Shown piece by piece: positions 9,162-19,057 of a stretch of DNA of 64,000 nucleotides. Location: positions 62,001 through 126,000 of the forward strand of contig CALRXU020000013.1 in NCBI GenBank assembly GCA_943372215.1. The letters are read 5' to 3'. Every line of letters begins with the position of its first letter. The stretch's first letter is position 1. A program made the translations under genes and the position numbers. The notes beneath the pieces were generated by a model that was given only the letters and a program-made list of their open reading frames with translations, had not been told where the DNA came from and ran no database searches. The stretch comes from UBA6183 sp943372215. Its GTDB lineage: Bacteria > Bacteroidota > Bacteroidia > UKL13-3.

Positions 9162-9833
9162 ATGAGTTGGTTTTCTAAAATGTTAGGTTCATCCATTGGA
9201 CAAAAATTAATTATGGGTGTAACTGGTTTGTTTCTTATCTCCTTTCTTGTGGTTCATTGTGGCATTAATGCACTGATTTTCTTTAACGATGGTGGCCAGG
9301 CATTTAATGCTGGTGCTGAGTTTATGGGAACCAATTGGCTTATACGCACCATGGAAATTGTGCTTTTTGCAGGATTATTGTTACATATTGTGAAAGGATA
9401 TGCACTTACTAGGCAAAATTTAAACAAAAGACCTGTTCAATATGCCATGTCAGCAGCCAATAAAAACAGCAAATGGTATTCTCGCTCGATGGGCTTGCTA
9501 GGTACATTGTTGCTCATATTTCTCATCATACATTTAAAGCACTTTTGGGTAACCAGCCGCTTTACCGATCAAATAACTGGTGGACACATCACCTTGTTTG
9601 AGGAAATGAAAATTATTTTTGCAGAACTATGGGTGGTTATTCTTTATATGCTTTCTATGATTTCGCTAAGTTACCATTTGATGCATGGCTTTCAGTCTGC
9701 TTTTCAAACACTTGGTATAAACCACAGCCGTTACAATGCCTTAATAAAAAATTCCGGAATTGTGTTCTCCATATTACTACCAATTCTATTTGCCTTAATG
9801 CCTTTGGCCATGTACTTGGGTATTATTCAATAA
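9162..9833 (+). CDS. sdhC: Succinate dehydrogenase cytochrome b subunit (B type)
   Basis: This is the single membrane anchor of a B-type succinate:quinone oxidoreductase, which carries two haems b and the quinone site. The 223 residues contain five hydrophobic segments: about 15-40, 65-85, 105-125, 155-180 and 195-222. Candidate haem-ligand histidines lie in the helices: LVVHCGI, LLLHIVKG, IIHLKHF and SYHLMHG. A single-subunit dihaem anchor is the norm in Bacteroidota, unlike the SdhC/SdhD pair of enterobacteria. It is the first gene of sdhCAB, with 27 nt to sdhA, and has its own -7 element at 9127-9134. Confidence 0.93.
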   Translation: MSWFSKMLGSSIGQKLIMGVTGLFLISFLVVHCGINALIFFNDGGQAFNAGAEFMGTNWLIRTMEIVLFAGLLLHIVKGYALTRQNLNKRPVQYAMSAANKNSKWYSRSMGLLGTLLLIFLIIHLKHFWVTSRFTDQITGGHITLFEEMKIIFAELWVVILYMLSMISLSYHLMHGFQSAFQTLGINHSRYNALIKNSGIVFSILLPILFALMPLAMYLGIIQ

Positions 9834-9860
9834 TTTTAACATAGCAATACGTTTAAAGAT

Positions 9861-11870
9861 ATGACTTCAGCTAAATTAGATTCGAAAATTCCGGTTGGAC
9901 AACTTGAACAAAAGTGGACCAAATATCGCTCAACAGTTCCGCTTGTAAATCCCGCCAATAAGCGCAGTTTGGAAATTATTATTGTTGGTTCAGGTCTGGC
10001 AGGCTCTTCTGCCGCAGCCTCACTGGCTGAGCTTGGCTATAAGGTTAAGGTTTTTTGTTTTCAGGATTCTCCTCGCAGGGCTCATAGTATTGCTGCTCAA
10101 GGAGGTATTAATGCTGCAAAAAACTACCAAAATGATGGTGATAGTACTTATCGCTTGTTTTACGATACCATTAAAGGAGGCGACTATAGGGCGCGTGAAG
10201 CCAATGTTTACAGGCTTGCGGAGGTAAGTGCAAACATCATCGATCAGTGTGTAGCGCAAGGTGTGCCTTTTGCCCGCGAGTACGGGGGAATGCTAGATAA
10301 CCGTTCTTTTGGTGGAACTCAGGTAAAACGTACTTTTTATGCTGCCGGACAAACCGGCCAACAATTGTTGTTGGGAGCTTATAGTGCTTTGCAACGCCAA
10401 ATAGGTTTGGGACAAGTTGAAATGTTTACCCGCCACGAAATGTTAGATGTGGTGAATATTGATGGCAAATGCCGTGGCATTATTGCCAGAGACTTGGTAA
10501 CCGGCAAATTGGAGCGTCACTTCGGACATGCGGTGTTATTATGCACCGGGGGCTATGGTAATGTATTTTATTTAAGTACCAACGCCATGGGAAGTAATGT
10601 TACTGCTGCATGGAAAGCCCATAAGCGTGGTGCTTTTTTCAGTAACCCATGTTACACCCAAATTCACCCTACCTGCATTCCAGTTTCAGGCGACCACCAA
10701 TCTAAACTAACTTTAATGAGCGAATCATTGCGTAATGACGGTAGAATTTGGGTGCCTAAACGCAAAGAAGATGCAGAAGCTATACGCAATGGTAAATTAA
10801 AGCCAACCGATTTAAAAGAAGAAGATCGCGATTATTATTTGGAGAGACGTTATCCTGCATTTGGTAACTTGGTTCCAAGGGACGTTGCTTCCCGCGCTGC
10901 TAAAGAAAGGTGTGATGCAGGTTTTGGTGTAAATCAAACAGGCGAAGCTGTTTACCTTGATTTTGAACACAATACTAAATACAAATACGGAAAAAAAGAA
11001 GCCACTAAACTTGGCATAAGCAACCCTACTGAAGAGCAATTAACCACCTTAGGAAGAGCTGTAATAAAAGAGCAATATGGTAATTTGTTCGACATGTATC
11101 AGCAAATTACGGGAGTAAATCCTTATGAAAACCCAATGATGATTTACCCGGCAGTGCATTATACCATGGGTGGCTTATGGGTTGATTACAACTTAATGAC
11201 TACCGTGCCTGGTTTATATGCTTTAGGCGAAGCTAACTTTAGCGACCATGGAGCTAACAGGTTGGGGGCATCAGCTTTAATGCAAGGATTGGCCGATGGC
11301 TATTTTGTGATTCCTTATACAATTGGTTCTTATTTAAGTGATGAAATTCGCACCAAGCCTATTGATACCAATCATGAAGCATTTGTTGCTGCTGAAAATG
11401 AAACCAAAGCACGGTTAGAAAAACTTATAAGTATAAAGGGTACCAAATCTGTTGATCATTACCACAAACGTTTGGGTAAAATTATTTGGGACAAATGTGG
11501 TATGGCCAGAAACGCAGAAGGACTTACTTGGGCCATTACTGAAATCCAAAAAATTAAAGCAGAGTTTTGGAGCAATGTGCGCGTTCCTGGAGATTTAAAT
11601 GAGTTTAATCCTGAATTGGAAAAAGCTGGCAGGGTAGCTGATTTTATTGAACTTGGAGAGCTTATGTGTAAAGATGCACTTGACCGCAATGAAAGCTGTG
11701 GAGGCCATTTTAGAGAGGAGTACCAAACTGAAGAGGGCGAAGCTTTAAGGGATGATGAAAAGTATAACTATGTTGCCGCTTGGGAGTATTTATCCGATAG
11801 CAATTGGGAGCTAAACAAGGAAGTATTAAACTACGAAAACATTAAAATTGCACAACGCAGTTACAAATAA
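9861..11870 (+). CDS. sdhA: Succinate dehydrogenase / fumarate reductase flavoprotein subunit
   Basis: The catalytic subunit oxidises succinate to fumarate (or the reverse) using covalently bound FAD. The 669 residues begin with a dinucleotide-binding fold IIVGSGLAGSSAAASLAELG. H75 in RRAHSIAAQGG is the likely covalent FAD attachment site. The active-site region HPTCIP and the segment MGGLWVDYN followed by GLYALGEANFSDHGANRLGA are conserved. The length and the PRRAHSIAAQGGINAAKNY signature fit the Bacteroidota B-type family. It sits between sdhC and sdhB; the gap to sdhB is 64 nt. Confidence 0.96.
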   Translation: MTSAKLDSKIPVGQLEQKWTKYRSTVPLVNPANKRSLEIIIVGSGLAGSSAAASLAELGYKVKVFCFQDSPRRAHSIAAQGGINAAKNYQNDGDSTYRLFYDTIKGGDYRAREANVYRLAEVSANIIDQCVAQGVPFAREYGGMLDNRSFGGTQVKRTFYAAGQTGQQLLLGAYSALQRQIGLGQVEMFTRHEMLDVVNIDGKCRGIIARDLVTGKLERHFGHAVLLCTGGYGNVFYLSTNAMGSNVTAAWKAHKRGAFFSNPCYTQIHPTCIPVSGDHQSKLTLMSESLRNDGRIWVPKRKEDAEAIRNGKLKPTDLKEEDRDYYLERRYPAFGNLVPRDVASRAAKERCDAGFGVNQTGEAVYLDFEHNTKYKYGKKEATKLGISNPTEEQLTTLGRAVIKEQYGNLFDMYQQITGVNPYENPMMIYPAVHYTMGGLWVDYNLMTTVPGLYALGEANFSDHGANRLGASALMQGLADGYFVIPYTIGSYLSDEIRTKPIDTNHEAFVAAENETKARLEKLISIKGTKSVDHYHKRLGKIIWDKCGMARNAEGLTWAITEIQKIKAEFWSNVRVPGDLNEFNPELEKAGRVADFIELGELMCKDALDRNESCGGHFREEYQTEEGEALRDDEKYNYVAAWEYLSDSNWELNKEVLNYENIKIAQRSYK

Positions 11871-11934
11871 TTGAAACATATCTAGGACAATATGGTGTTA
11901 AGCACTAAATCGTTCTACTAAAAAAAGAAACAAT

Positions 11935-12699
11935 ATGAGTGGAAATATGAACATAACACTTAAGGTGTGGAGACAAAAAAACAAAGATGACCGCGGTCGA
12001 TTTGAAACCTATCCTGTTCAAGGTGTATCTCCTGACATGAGCTTTTTGGAAATGTTTGACGTATTAAACGAACGTTTAATTACCGAAGGCAAAGACCCTG
12101 TAGCTTTTGACCACGACTGTCGTGAAGGCATTTGTGGAATGTGTAGCATGTATATCAATGGTAGACCGCATGGACCACTTCAGGGTGTTACCACTTGTCA
12201 ATTACACATGCGCTCGTTTAAAACCAATGATACCATTGTGGTTGAGCCTTGGCGCGCAAAAGCATTTCCAGTAATTAAAGATTTGGCCGTTAACCGTTCT
12301 GCTTTTGATCGGATTATGTCTGCCGGTGGCTTCATTTCTGTAAACACAGGAAATGCACAGGATGCCAATGCTACTCCCATAGGTAAAGAAGATGCAGATA
12401 CTGCATTTGCCGCAGCCATGTGCATTGGTTGTGGAGCTTGTGTGGCAGCATGTAAAAATGCATCAGCTATGTTGTTTGTTTCGGCTAAAATCTCTCAGTT
12501 TGCCTTGTTACCTCAAGGTCAGCCAGAGCGCAAAAGCCGTGTAATGAGCATGGTTGCACAAATGGACGCAGAAGGTTTTGGTTCTTGCACCAACACAGGA
12601 GCATGCGAAGCAGAATGCCCTAAAGGTATTTCACTAAGCAACATTGCAAGAATGAACCGCGATTATATTTCAGCACAACTTACTTCTCAGCATGTTTAA
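11935..12699 (+). CDS. sdhB: Succinate dehydrogenase iron-sulfur subunit
   Basis: It passes electrons from FAD to the cytochrome b through three iron-sulfur clusters. The N-terminal ferredoxin domain has C62, C67, C70 (CREGICGMC) and C88 for the [2Fe-2S] centre. The C-terminal domain has CIGCGACVAACKN and CTNTGACEAECPKGI for the [4Fe-4S] and [3Fe-4S] centres. Its 254 residues are the usual length. It is the last gene of sdhCAB and is followed within about 20 nt by an intrinsic terminator. Confidence 0.96.
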   Translation: MSGNMNITLKVWRQKNKDDRGRFETYPVQGVSPDMSFLEMFDVLNERLITEGKDPVAFDHDCREGICGMCSMYINGRPHGPLQGVTTCQLHMRSFKTNDTIVVEPWRAKAFPVIKDLAVNRSAFDRIMSAGGFISVNTGNAQDANATPIGKEDADTAFAAAMCIGCGACVAACKNASAMLFVSAKISQFALLPQGQPERKSRVMSMVAQMDAEGFGSCTNTGACEAECPKGISLSNIARMNRDYISAQLTSQHV

Positions 12700-12720
12700 T
12701 TAATATTTTGCTGAATCCCA

Positions 12721-12757
12721 AAATCCTTATGCATTTTTTGCATGAGGATTTTTTTTT
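12721..12757 (+). terminator. Intrinsic terminator of sdhCAB
   Basis: A 12-bp stem with one G-U pair (12722-12733 with 12739-12750) and a T5 loop is followed by a run of nine T. It ends the sdh transcript and means the next gene must start after it. Confidence 0.85.
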
Positions 12758-12800
12758 GCACTATTATTGTATACCCATTATACTTAAAATACAGTTGTTT

Positions 12801-15476
12801 ATGAATATACGTAAACCAAGTATAACCATTCTGATGCAAATTTTTTTGGGACTGGTTTTATTGATTACCCTTGATGCGTTTGGTAGCCATTATCGGGCTG
12901 GTGAGATTACCTATGAGCAATTAGATGGCCGATTGTTTAAGATTGTTATTACTACATATTCCGATCCAAGTAACCCTTCAGTGGATGCCGCGACCCAAAG
13001 AATTGATGTTTCTTTTGGGGACGGCACTACTAGTACAATTCAAAGAACATCAAGAACAATTATTAATACAAGAATCGTTCAAAATATCTATGTTACTACT
13101 CACTTGTACAACAGTGATGGCCTATATAAAGTTAACTTTAGCAATGCGTTTAGGGTAAACGATATTATTAACATTAATGGCGGCCGCACAGACAGGTTTC
13201 TTTTCTCCATTTCTGCTATCATTAGAATTAATGCAAGTTTTAGTGCAAACCGCTCCCCTATTTTAACCAAACCGCCTATTGATGAGGGGTGTTTGTTAAA
13301 GCGATTCTACCACAATCCCTCAGCTTTTGACCCTGATGGTGACAGCATTACTTTTGAATTGGTTCCACCAGAAGGAACAACAGGATACAAGGATCCTGAC
13401 GCACCAAATGGTTTTACCTTAGGTCGCAACAATGGGCAACTTTTTTGGGATGCCCCACAACGCGCGGGTATTTATAATATTGCCATATTAATTAAAGAGT
13501 TTAGGGCCGGACGTGAGATAGGCTCTTTGGTGCGGGATATGCAAATTAATATCGTAGATAAATGCCCTAATGATCCACCTGTTGTACAAAACATAGCAAA
13601 TGGTTGTGTGGTGGTGGGTGATGAAATTACCCGCACCATAACGGCCAATGACCCTCAAATTTTTCAACAAGTGAGCTTAACAGGCTATGGTGGGCCGTTT
13701 GCCGTGCCAACGTTAGCCACATTTGCACCTAATCCCGCTACAGGATTAGGTAGTGTAACCACTCAGTTTAAATGGAAACCAAGTTGCAACCAAATCAGGT
13801 ATTTTGCCTGGCAAGTGGTGTTTGAAGCCAAAGATGATGGAATTGCCGCTCCGGTTGCTGTTAGCCAAAATTCTTTTTTTGTTGAAGTGGTTGGCCCTCC
13901 AGTTGCCAATATTAAAACCCAGCAAGTTAATGATGGTTTAAAACTAACTTGGAATAACGATGCCTGCAAATTGGCTGCAGAATACCGTATTTACAGGCGT
14001 ATTGATAGCAGCAAATGGAATCCAAACTATTGTGAAAAAGGTATTCCCGCTTCAACAGGATTTAAGCTTATTGCCAAAATATCCACATTAAACAATCCCA
14101 ATGCCGAAAGTTATTATGACAATGATAATGGCGCAGGATTATCTCCATTGGTTAATTATTGCTATAGAATTGTTGCCATTTATCCACCAAGAGATGCAAA
14201 GGGAAATATCATCTTTTCAGAAGCTACTGAAAGTATGGCATCGGCAGAGATTTGTGCGGTTCAAATACTTACCAAGCCAAGTTTAACCAAAGTTAGTGTA
14301 ACCCAAACCGATGTTTCATTGGGTAAAATAATACTAAACTACATTAAACCTGACTCATTAGACACCAATGTATATAAGGCCCCTTATCGGTTTGTTTTAA
14401 AACGTTCAATACCAACAACTGCCTCATTTACCAGTATTCACACCACTGACTATACTAGTTTTGCACAAATTCAGAACCTATCATTTACCGATAGTTTGCT
14501 CAATACCGAACAATACCAATACACTTATCAGGTTGAGTTTTTTGCACAAATTAACGGTGTTCTTTCATTGGTATCATCAAGCAGGCTGGCAACTTCTCTA
14601 CAAAATATGGTAAATAGCACGGATAGAACCAATATGTTAAGCTGGAATGTGGACGTGCCGTGGTTTAATGATACTTTTTATGTGTTGCGCAAAAATAGCA
14701 ACAATGGGTTTGACCAAATTGGAAGCACAACCACAAATTCATTTAAGGATGTAGGACTCATTAATGGAAAAACGTATTGTTATGTTATTCGTTCATCAGG
14801 TTATTATCGCACATTAAACAACGTATTCACTACGGTTAATTTTTCGCAAGAGATATGCGGTACCCCAATTGATACGGTTCGGCCATGTGCACCAACATTG
14901 GTGGTTGCACCACCTTGTGACAGGGCAGGGCAATTTGGCAATGAACTATCATGGTTGCCCAAAGAAAAATGTGCCGATGATGTTATTAGTTATAAAATAT
15001 ACTACAAACAATTGGTTAAAGACGAGTTTAAATTGTTGATGATGTTACCTGCCTCACAGCTTTCGTATGTTGATAATAGAGAAGAGCTTAAAGAAGCCAT
15101 TACCGGTTGTTATTACGTTGCCGGGGTTGACTCAGTGGGCAATGAAAGTTTTCCAACTAACGTAACTTGTATTGAAAATTGTCCTAAATATACCCTACCC
15201 AATGTGTTTACACCAAATGGCGATGGCAAAAATGATTTGTTTATACCTTTCCCCTACCGTTTTATCAAATCGGTAAGTTTTAGGGTGTTTAACCGATGGG
15301 GTATTGAGGTGTTTAATACAGGTGATATTGATATTTTATGGGATGGAACGGATAAATCTTCAGGGAAACCACTTCCAGAGGGTTTTTATTATTATACCTG
15401 TGAAGTGGAAGAATCATTTTTATCAGGCGTTCAAAAAAGAACGTTAAACGGAACTATTCAAATCATCAGACAATGA
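12801..15476 (+). CDS. CHU_C-type T9SS surface protein, tandem paralogue A
   Basis: An 891-residue secreted protein. The start is set at the ATG 12801, after the sdh terminator; this gives a signal peptide (MNIRKPSITILM, then QIFLGLVLLITL) ending just before SHYRAGEITYEQL. A frame starting at 12708 would read through the terminator hairpin. The middle contains cadherin/PKD-like beta domains with DPDGDSITFELVPP and several fibronectin-III-like segments. The last ~90 residues (from about 800, LPNVFTPNGDGKNDLFIPF) are the gliding-motility-associated C-terminal (CHU_C) domain, a T9SS sorting signal. SHYRAGEI is a recurrent start in Bacteroidota adhesins. The next gene is a close paralogue. Exact ligand or role unknown. 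Confidence 0.88.
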   Translation: MNIRKPSITILMQIFLGLVLLITLDAFGSHYRAGEITYEQLDGRLFKIVITTYSDPSNPSVDAATQRIDVSFGDGTTSTIQRTSRTIINTRIVQNIYVTTHLYNSDGLYKVNFSNAFRVNDIININGGRTDRFLFSISAIIRINASFSANRSPILTKPPIDEGCLLKRFYHNPSAFDPDGDSITFELVPPEGTTGYKDPDAPNGFTLGRNNGQLFWDAPQRAGIYNIAILIKEFRAGREIGSLVRDMQINIVDKCPNDPPVVQNIANGCVVVGDEITRTITANDPQIFQQVSLTGYGGPFAVPTLATFAPNPATGLGSVTTQFKWKPSCNQIRYFAWQVVFEAKDDGIAAPVAVSQNSFFVEVVGPPVANIKTQQVNDGLKLTWNNDACKLAAEYRIYRRIDSSKWNPNYCEKGIPASTGFKLIAKISTLNNPNAESYYDNDNGAGLSPLVNYCYRIVAIYPPRDAKGNIIFSEATESMASAEICAVQILTKPSLTKVSVTQTDVSLGKIILNYIKPDSLDTNVYKAPYRFVLKRSIPTTASFTSIHTTDYTSFAQIQNLSFTDSLLNTEQYQYTYQVEFFAQINGVLSLVSSSRLATSLQNMVNSTDRTNMLSWNVDVPWFNDTFYVLRKNSNNGFDQIGSTTTNSFKDVGLINGKTYCYVIRSSGYYRTLNNVFTTVNFSQEICGTPIDTVRPCAPTLVVAPPCDRAGQFGNELSWLPKEKCADDVISYKIYYKQLVKDEFKLLMMLPASQLSYVDNREELKEAITGCYYVAGVDSVGNESFPTNVTCIENCPKYTLPNVFTPNGDGKNDLFIPFPYRFIKSVSFRVFNRWGIEVFNTGDIDILWDGTDKSSGKPLPEGFYYYTCEVEESFLSGVQKRTLNGTIQIIRQ

Positions 15477-15551
15477 GATTTTTATATTCAGATACTTGAA
15501 TTGTCATCTTTTAATGAGTTGCCATAAATATTTTAACTATAAAAATTGCGT

Positions 15552-15559
15552 TAACTTTG
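15552..15559 (+). promoter_or_regulatory. -7 element for CHU_C paralogue B
   Basis: TAACTTTG matches TAnnTTTG 17 nt before the ATG at 15577. It indicates that paralogue B, and probably ribE behind it, has its own promoter despite the short 100-nt gap after paralogue A. Confidence 0.5.
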
Positions 15560-15576
15560 GGTATTGCTAATCCTTT

Positions 15577-18303
15577 ATGCAACTAACTATTAAAAAAAGC
15601 TATCTTTACCACAGTTTTATGACATTGTATAATCGGGTTATATTTCACATTCCCAGATACCTGTTGTTGGTATTATTTGGCATCACCTTTACGCAGGTTT
15701 ATGCAACGCATTACCGTGCTGGCGAAATTATATATGAAGAGCTTAGTCCAAGACTTTATAGAATAACTGCTTATTCTTATACTGACCCAGCTTCAAGAGC
15801 AGACCCATCAACATCTCAAATCACGCTTTCTTTTGGTGACGGTACCGTACCTGAAAATGTAAAACGTTCAAGCAGGGTAACCTTTAATAGCCGGGTGGTA
15901 CAAAATGTATATACCACCATTCATTCTTACAGCAGTGATGGCACTTATAAAATAAGTTTCTTTGATCAAAATAGGGTTGATGGCATCATCAATATCAACT
16001 TGGGAAATACCCAGTTTATTGCATTTTATGTTGAGGCTACAATTACCATGAATAATAGCTTAGGGGTAAATCGGTCTCCAATATTAACCAAACCACCTAT
16101 TGATGATGGGTGTTTGTTTAGGAGATTTTACCATAACCCTGCGGCTTATGACCCGGATGGAGATAGTTTAACATTTCAATTGGTTCCACCTAGGCAGGAA
16201 AATGGTGTTGTGGTTCCAAATTATACGGACCCCATTGCACCAAATGGATTTACTTTAGGCCTTAATAATGGCCAACTTGTTTGGGATGCACCGCAGGCAG
16301 CAGGTATCTACAATATCGCTATTTTAATTAGAGAATTTAGGGCCGGAAGGTTAATTGGAAGTGTAGTAAGGGACATGCAAATTACAATAGCGGCCTGTGT
16401 TAATGATGCCCCAATAGTACAAAATATTGCAAATGGATGTGTGGTGGTGGGCGATGAAATTACCCGAACCATAACAGCGAATGACCCTCAAGCATTTCAA
16501 CGGGTAAGCCTAACTGGGTATGGTGGGCCATTTGCTGTGCCAACATTAGCCACATTTGCACCGAACCCTGCAAGCGGATTAGGAAGTGTAGCCACACAGT
16601 TTAAATGGAAACCAAGTTGTAACCAAATCAGGTACTTGGCATGGCAAGTGGTGTTCGAAGCTAAAGATGATGAAGTTACCAGACCTGCCGTTAGCCAAAA
16701 CTCTTTTTTTGTTGAGGTGGTAGGGCCTGCTGTTACCAATATTAAAACACAGCAAATTAATGATGGCTTTAACCTAACATGGAACAGAGATACTTGTAAA
16801 CTTGCTGCTGAGTACCATGTTTATAGACGTATTGATAGTAGCAGATGGAATCCCAATTATTGTGAAAAAGGCATCCCCGCTTCCACAGGGTTTAAACTTA
16901 TTGCCAAAATACCCATTCTTGATAATCCCAACCCAGAACAATACTACGACAATAACAATGGCGCAGGATTATCTCCTTTAATTAATTATTGTTATCGTAT
17001 TGTTACACTTTATCCGCCAAGAGGAGCTAATGGCAATATTATTTTCTCCGAACCAACTTTAAGTATGGCATCGGCAGAGATTTGTGCGGTGCAAATACTT
17101 AGTAAACCTAGCTTAACCAAAGTGAGTGTAACCAAAACTGATCCTTCATCTGGCAAAATAGAAGTGAGCTACATTAAACCCGATTTTTTAGATACTACTG
17201 TATATAAGGCTCCTTATCGGTTTATTTTAAAGCGATCAATACCCACAGCAACATTTACAAATATCAATAGCATAGACTATAGCACCTTTGCTGAAATCCA
17301 GAATGTATCTTTAATAGATAGCTTACTCAATACCCAACAATATCAATATACTTATCAGGTTGACCTATACGCTCAGGTTAATGGCGCACTTTCATTTGTG
17401 TCATCCAGCAGGTTAGCTACCTCTATTCGCAATAACATTTACAGTACAGACAGGACCAATATTTTAAATTGGGATGTAAATGTGCCTTGGTTTAATGATA
17501 CTTTTTATGTGTTGCGTAAAAATAGCAACAATGGCTTTGATCAAATTGGTTTTACTACGGGAAATACCTTTAGCGATACTGGACTTGTTAATAAAAAAAC
17601 CTACTGTTATGTAATTCGCTCTTCAGGTTACTATCGTTCACAGAAAAAGACATTTGCAACAATTAACTTTTCTCAAGAAATCTGTGGTACTCCAATAGAT
17701 ACGGTTCGTCCATGTCCACCTGCATTACTTGTTATTCCACCTTGTGGGGCGTTGGGCCAGTTTAGTAATATTTTATCGTGGGTACCTCAGGCCAAATGCG
17801 CTGATGATGTTGTAGAATACAAAGTGTACTATAAACAATTGGTTACTGATGATTACAAGCTTTTAGCAACACTCCCCACTTCCCTACTATCATATACTGA
17901 TAATAGAGAAGAGCTTAAGGAGGCCATTACGGGTTGCTATTATGTAGCTGGTGTTGACTCCGTGGGAAATGAAAGTTTCCCAACCAATGTATCATGTATT
18001 GAAAATTGCCCACAATACACATTGCCTAATGTGTTTACACCAAACAGCGATGGTAAAAACGACTTGTTTATCCCCTTTCCTTATCGTTTTGTAAAATCGG
18101 TAAGTTTTAGGGTGTTTAACCGTTGGGGTATTGAGGTGTTTAATACAGGAGATATAGATATTTTATGGGATGGATCGGATAAATTATCTGGAAATGCAGT
18201 ACCAGAAGGTGTATACTATTATACCTGTGAAGTAGAAGAGATTTTTTTAAGGGGTATTAAAAAAAGATACCTCAACGGAACGATTCAATTAATTAGAAAC
18301 TAA
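15577..18303 (+). CDS. CHU_C-type T9SS surface protein, tandem paralogue B
   Basis: A 908-residue paralogue of the preceding gene with the same domain order: signal peptide ending at FTQVYA, THYRAGEIIYEEL, DPDGDSLTFQLVPP, fibronectin-like repeats, and a CHU_C sorting domain from about residue 816 (LPNVFTPNSDGKNDLFIPF). A second in-frame ATG at 15619 would give a shorter signal peptide (MTLYNRVIFHIPRYLLLV...) closer in length to paralogue A, and may be the real start. The region translating NIANGCVVVGDEITRTITAN onward is almost unchanged between the copies, whereas the N-terminal 100 residues and many fibronectin loops differ. Product is likely displayed on the cell surface; ligand unknown. 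Confidence 0.88.
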   Translation: MQLTIKKSYLYHSFMTLYNRVIFHIPRYLLLVLFGITFTQVYATHYRAGEIIYEELSPRLYRITAYSYTDPASRADPSTSQITLSFGDGTVPENVKRSSRVTFNSRVVQNVYTTIHSYSSDGTYKISFFDQNRVDGIININLGNTQFIAFYVEATITMNNSLGVNRSPILTKPPIDDGCLFRRFYHNPAAYDPDGDSLTFQLVPPRQENGVVVPNYTDPIAPNGFTLGLNNGQLVWDAPQAAGIYNIAILIREFRAGRLIGSVVRDMQITIAACVNDAPIVQNIANGCVVVGDEITRTITANDPQAFQRVSLTGYGGPFAVPTLATFAPNPASGLGSVATQFKWKPSCNQIRYLAWQVVFEAKDDEVTRPAVSQNSFFVEVVGPAVTNIKTQQINDGFNLTWNRDTCKLAAEYHVYRRIDSSRWNPNYCEKGIPASTGFKLIAKIPILDNPNPEQYYDNNNGAGLSPLINYCYRIVTLYPPRGANGNIIFSEPTLSMASAEICAVQILSKPSLTKVSVTKTDPSSGKIEVSYIKPDFLDTTVYKAPYRFILKRSIPTATFTNINSIDYSTFAEIQNVSLIDSLLNTQQYQYTYQVDLYAQVNGALSFVSSSRLATSIRNNIYSTDRTNILNWDVNVPWFNDTFYVLRKNSNNGFDQIGFTTGNTFSDTGLVNKKTYCYVIRSSGYYRSQKKTFATINFSQEICGTPIDTVRPCPPALLVIPPCGALGQFSNILSWVPQAKCADDVVEYKVYYKQLVTDDYKLLATLPTSLLSYTDNREELKEAITGCYYVAGVDSVGNESFPTNVSCIENCPQYTLPNVFTPNSDGKNDLFIPFPYRFVKSVSFRVFNRWGIEVFNTGDIDILWDGSDKLSGNAVPEGVYYYTCEVEEIFLRGIKKRYLNGTIQLIRN

Positions 18304-18306
18304 AGC

Positions 18307-18894
18307 GTGTTTACAGGAATTATAGAACAGATTGGCACCATTACACAATTGGTTGCTTCTCAATCAAACTTGCATATTACCATATCAGCTGCATTTACCA
18401 GTGAATTAAAGATTGACCAAAGTGTTGCCCACAATGGCATTTGCTTAACAGTGGTGGCCATAAATGGTAACGAATATACCGTAACAGCCATTGAAGAAAC
18501 ATTGAAGAAAACAAACCTTGGAGAAGCAAAAGTTGGTGACAAGGTTAATTTAGAGCGGTGCATGCCTGCAAATGGAAGGTTTGATGGGCATATTGTGCAA
18601 GGACACGTTGATGAAACAGCCACTTGTCAAACTGTAACAGACGAAAATGGCAGTTGGCTTTATACCTTCAAACTGTTAAATCCCGATAATGCCAGGTTTA
18701 TTGTAAACAAAGGCTCTATTACTATAAATGGTATAAGTTTAACGGTTGTTAGTTGTAATAACGACTTATTTAAAGTAGCTATTATTCCTTATACCTACGA
18801 ACATACCAATTTACATGAAGTAAAATCTGGCAATACAGTTAACATTGAGTTTGATATTATTGGGAAATACGTTGCTAAAATGATGGCCGTATAA
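18307..18894 (+). CDS. ribE: Riboflavin synthase, alpha chain
   Basis: It dismutates two 6,7-dimethyl-8-ribityllumazine molecules to riboflavin. The 195 residues show the two tandem lumazine-binding barrels: MFTGIIEQIGTI at the start with NGICLTVVAI and the catalytic-region HIVQGHVDETA, then a second half with NGISLTVVSC. The GTG start is 3 nt after the stop of the CHU_C paralogue, so translation may be coupled. Placing a vitamin gene behind a surface-protein gene is odd but the spacing is unambiguous. No FMN riboswitch is visible upstream. Confidence 0.95.
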   Translation: MFTGIIEQIGTITQLVASQSNLHITISAAFTSELKIDQSVAHNGICLTVVAINGNEYTVTAIEETLKKTNLGEAKVGDKVNLERCMPANGRFDGHIVQGHVDETATCQTVTDENGSWLYTFKLLNPDNARFIVNKGSITINGISLTVVSCNNDLFKVAIIPYTYEHTNLHEVKSGNTVNIEFDIIGKYVAKMMAV

Positions 18895-19002
18895 ACAGAA
18901 AAAGCCGCCCTACTACAAGCGACTTAATCCTACCTTATGAACTGAACACTACTTATTCCGTTATATAGATAGTTGAAAAGGAAGTAATAAATCCATGGCT
19001 CC

Positions 19003-19034
19003 AAAAAACCGACCTCATTACGAGGCCGGCTTTA
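19003..19034 (-). terminator. Terminator after the giant T9SS protein gene
   Basis: On the minus strand GCCGGCCTC pairs with GAGGTCGGT (one G-U) around a GTAAT loop, followed by TTTTTT. It lies 24 nt beyond the stop of the 19058-25597 gene. On the plus strand an A-C mismatch makes it weaker, but it may also limit ribE transcription. Confidence 0.7.
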
Positions 19035-19057
19035 TGCACCTATTAAATCTACTTCTC

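Noticed and set aside
12708..12800. N-terminal extension of CHU_C paralogue A from 12708
   Set aside because: It would be translated through the sdhCAB terminator hairpin; the ATG at 12801 gives a proper signal peptide.
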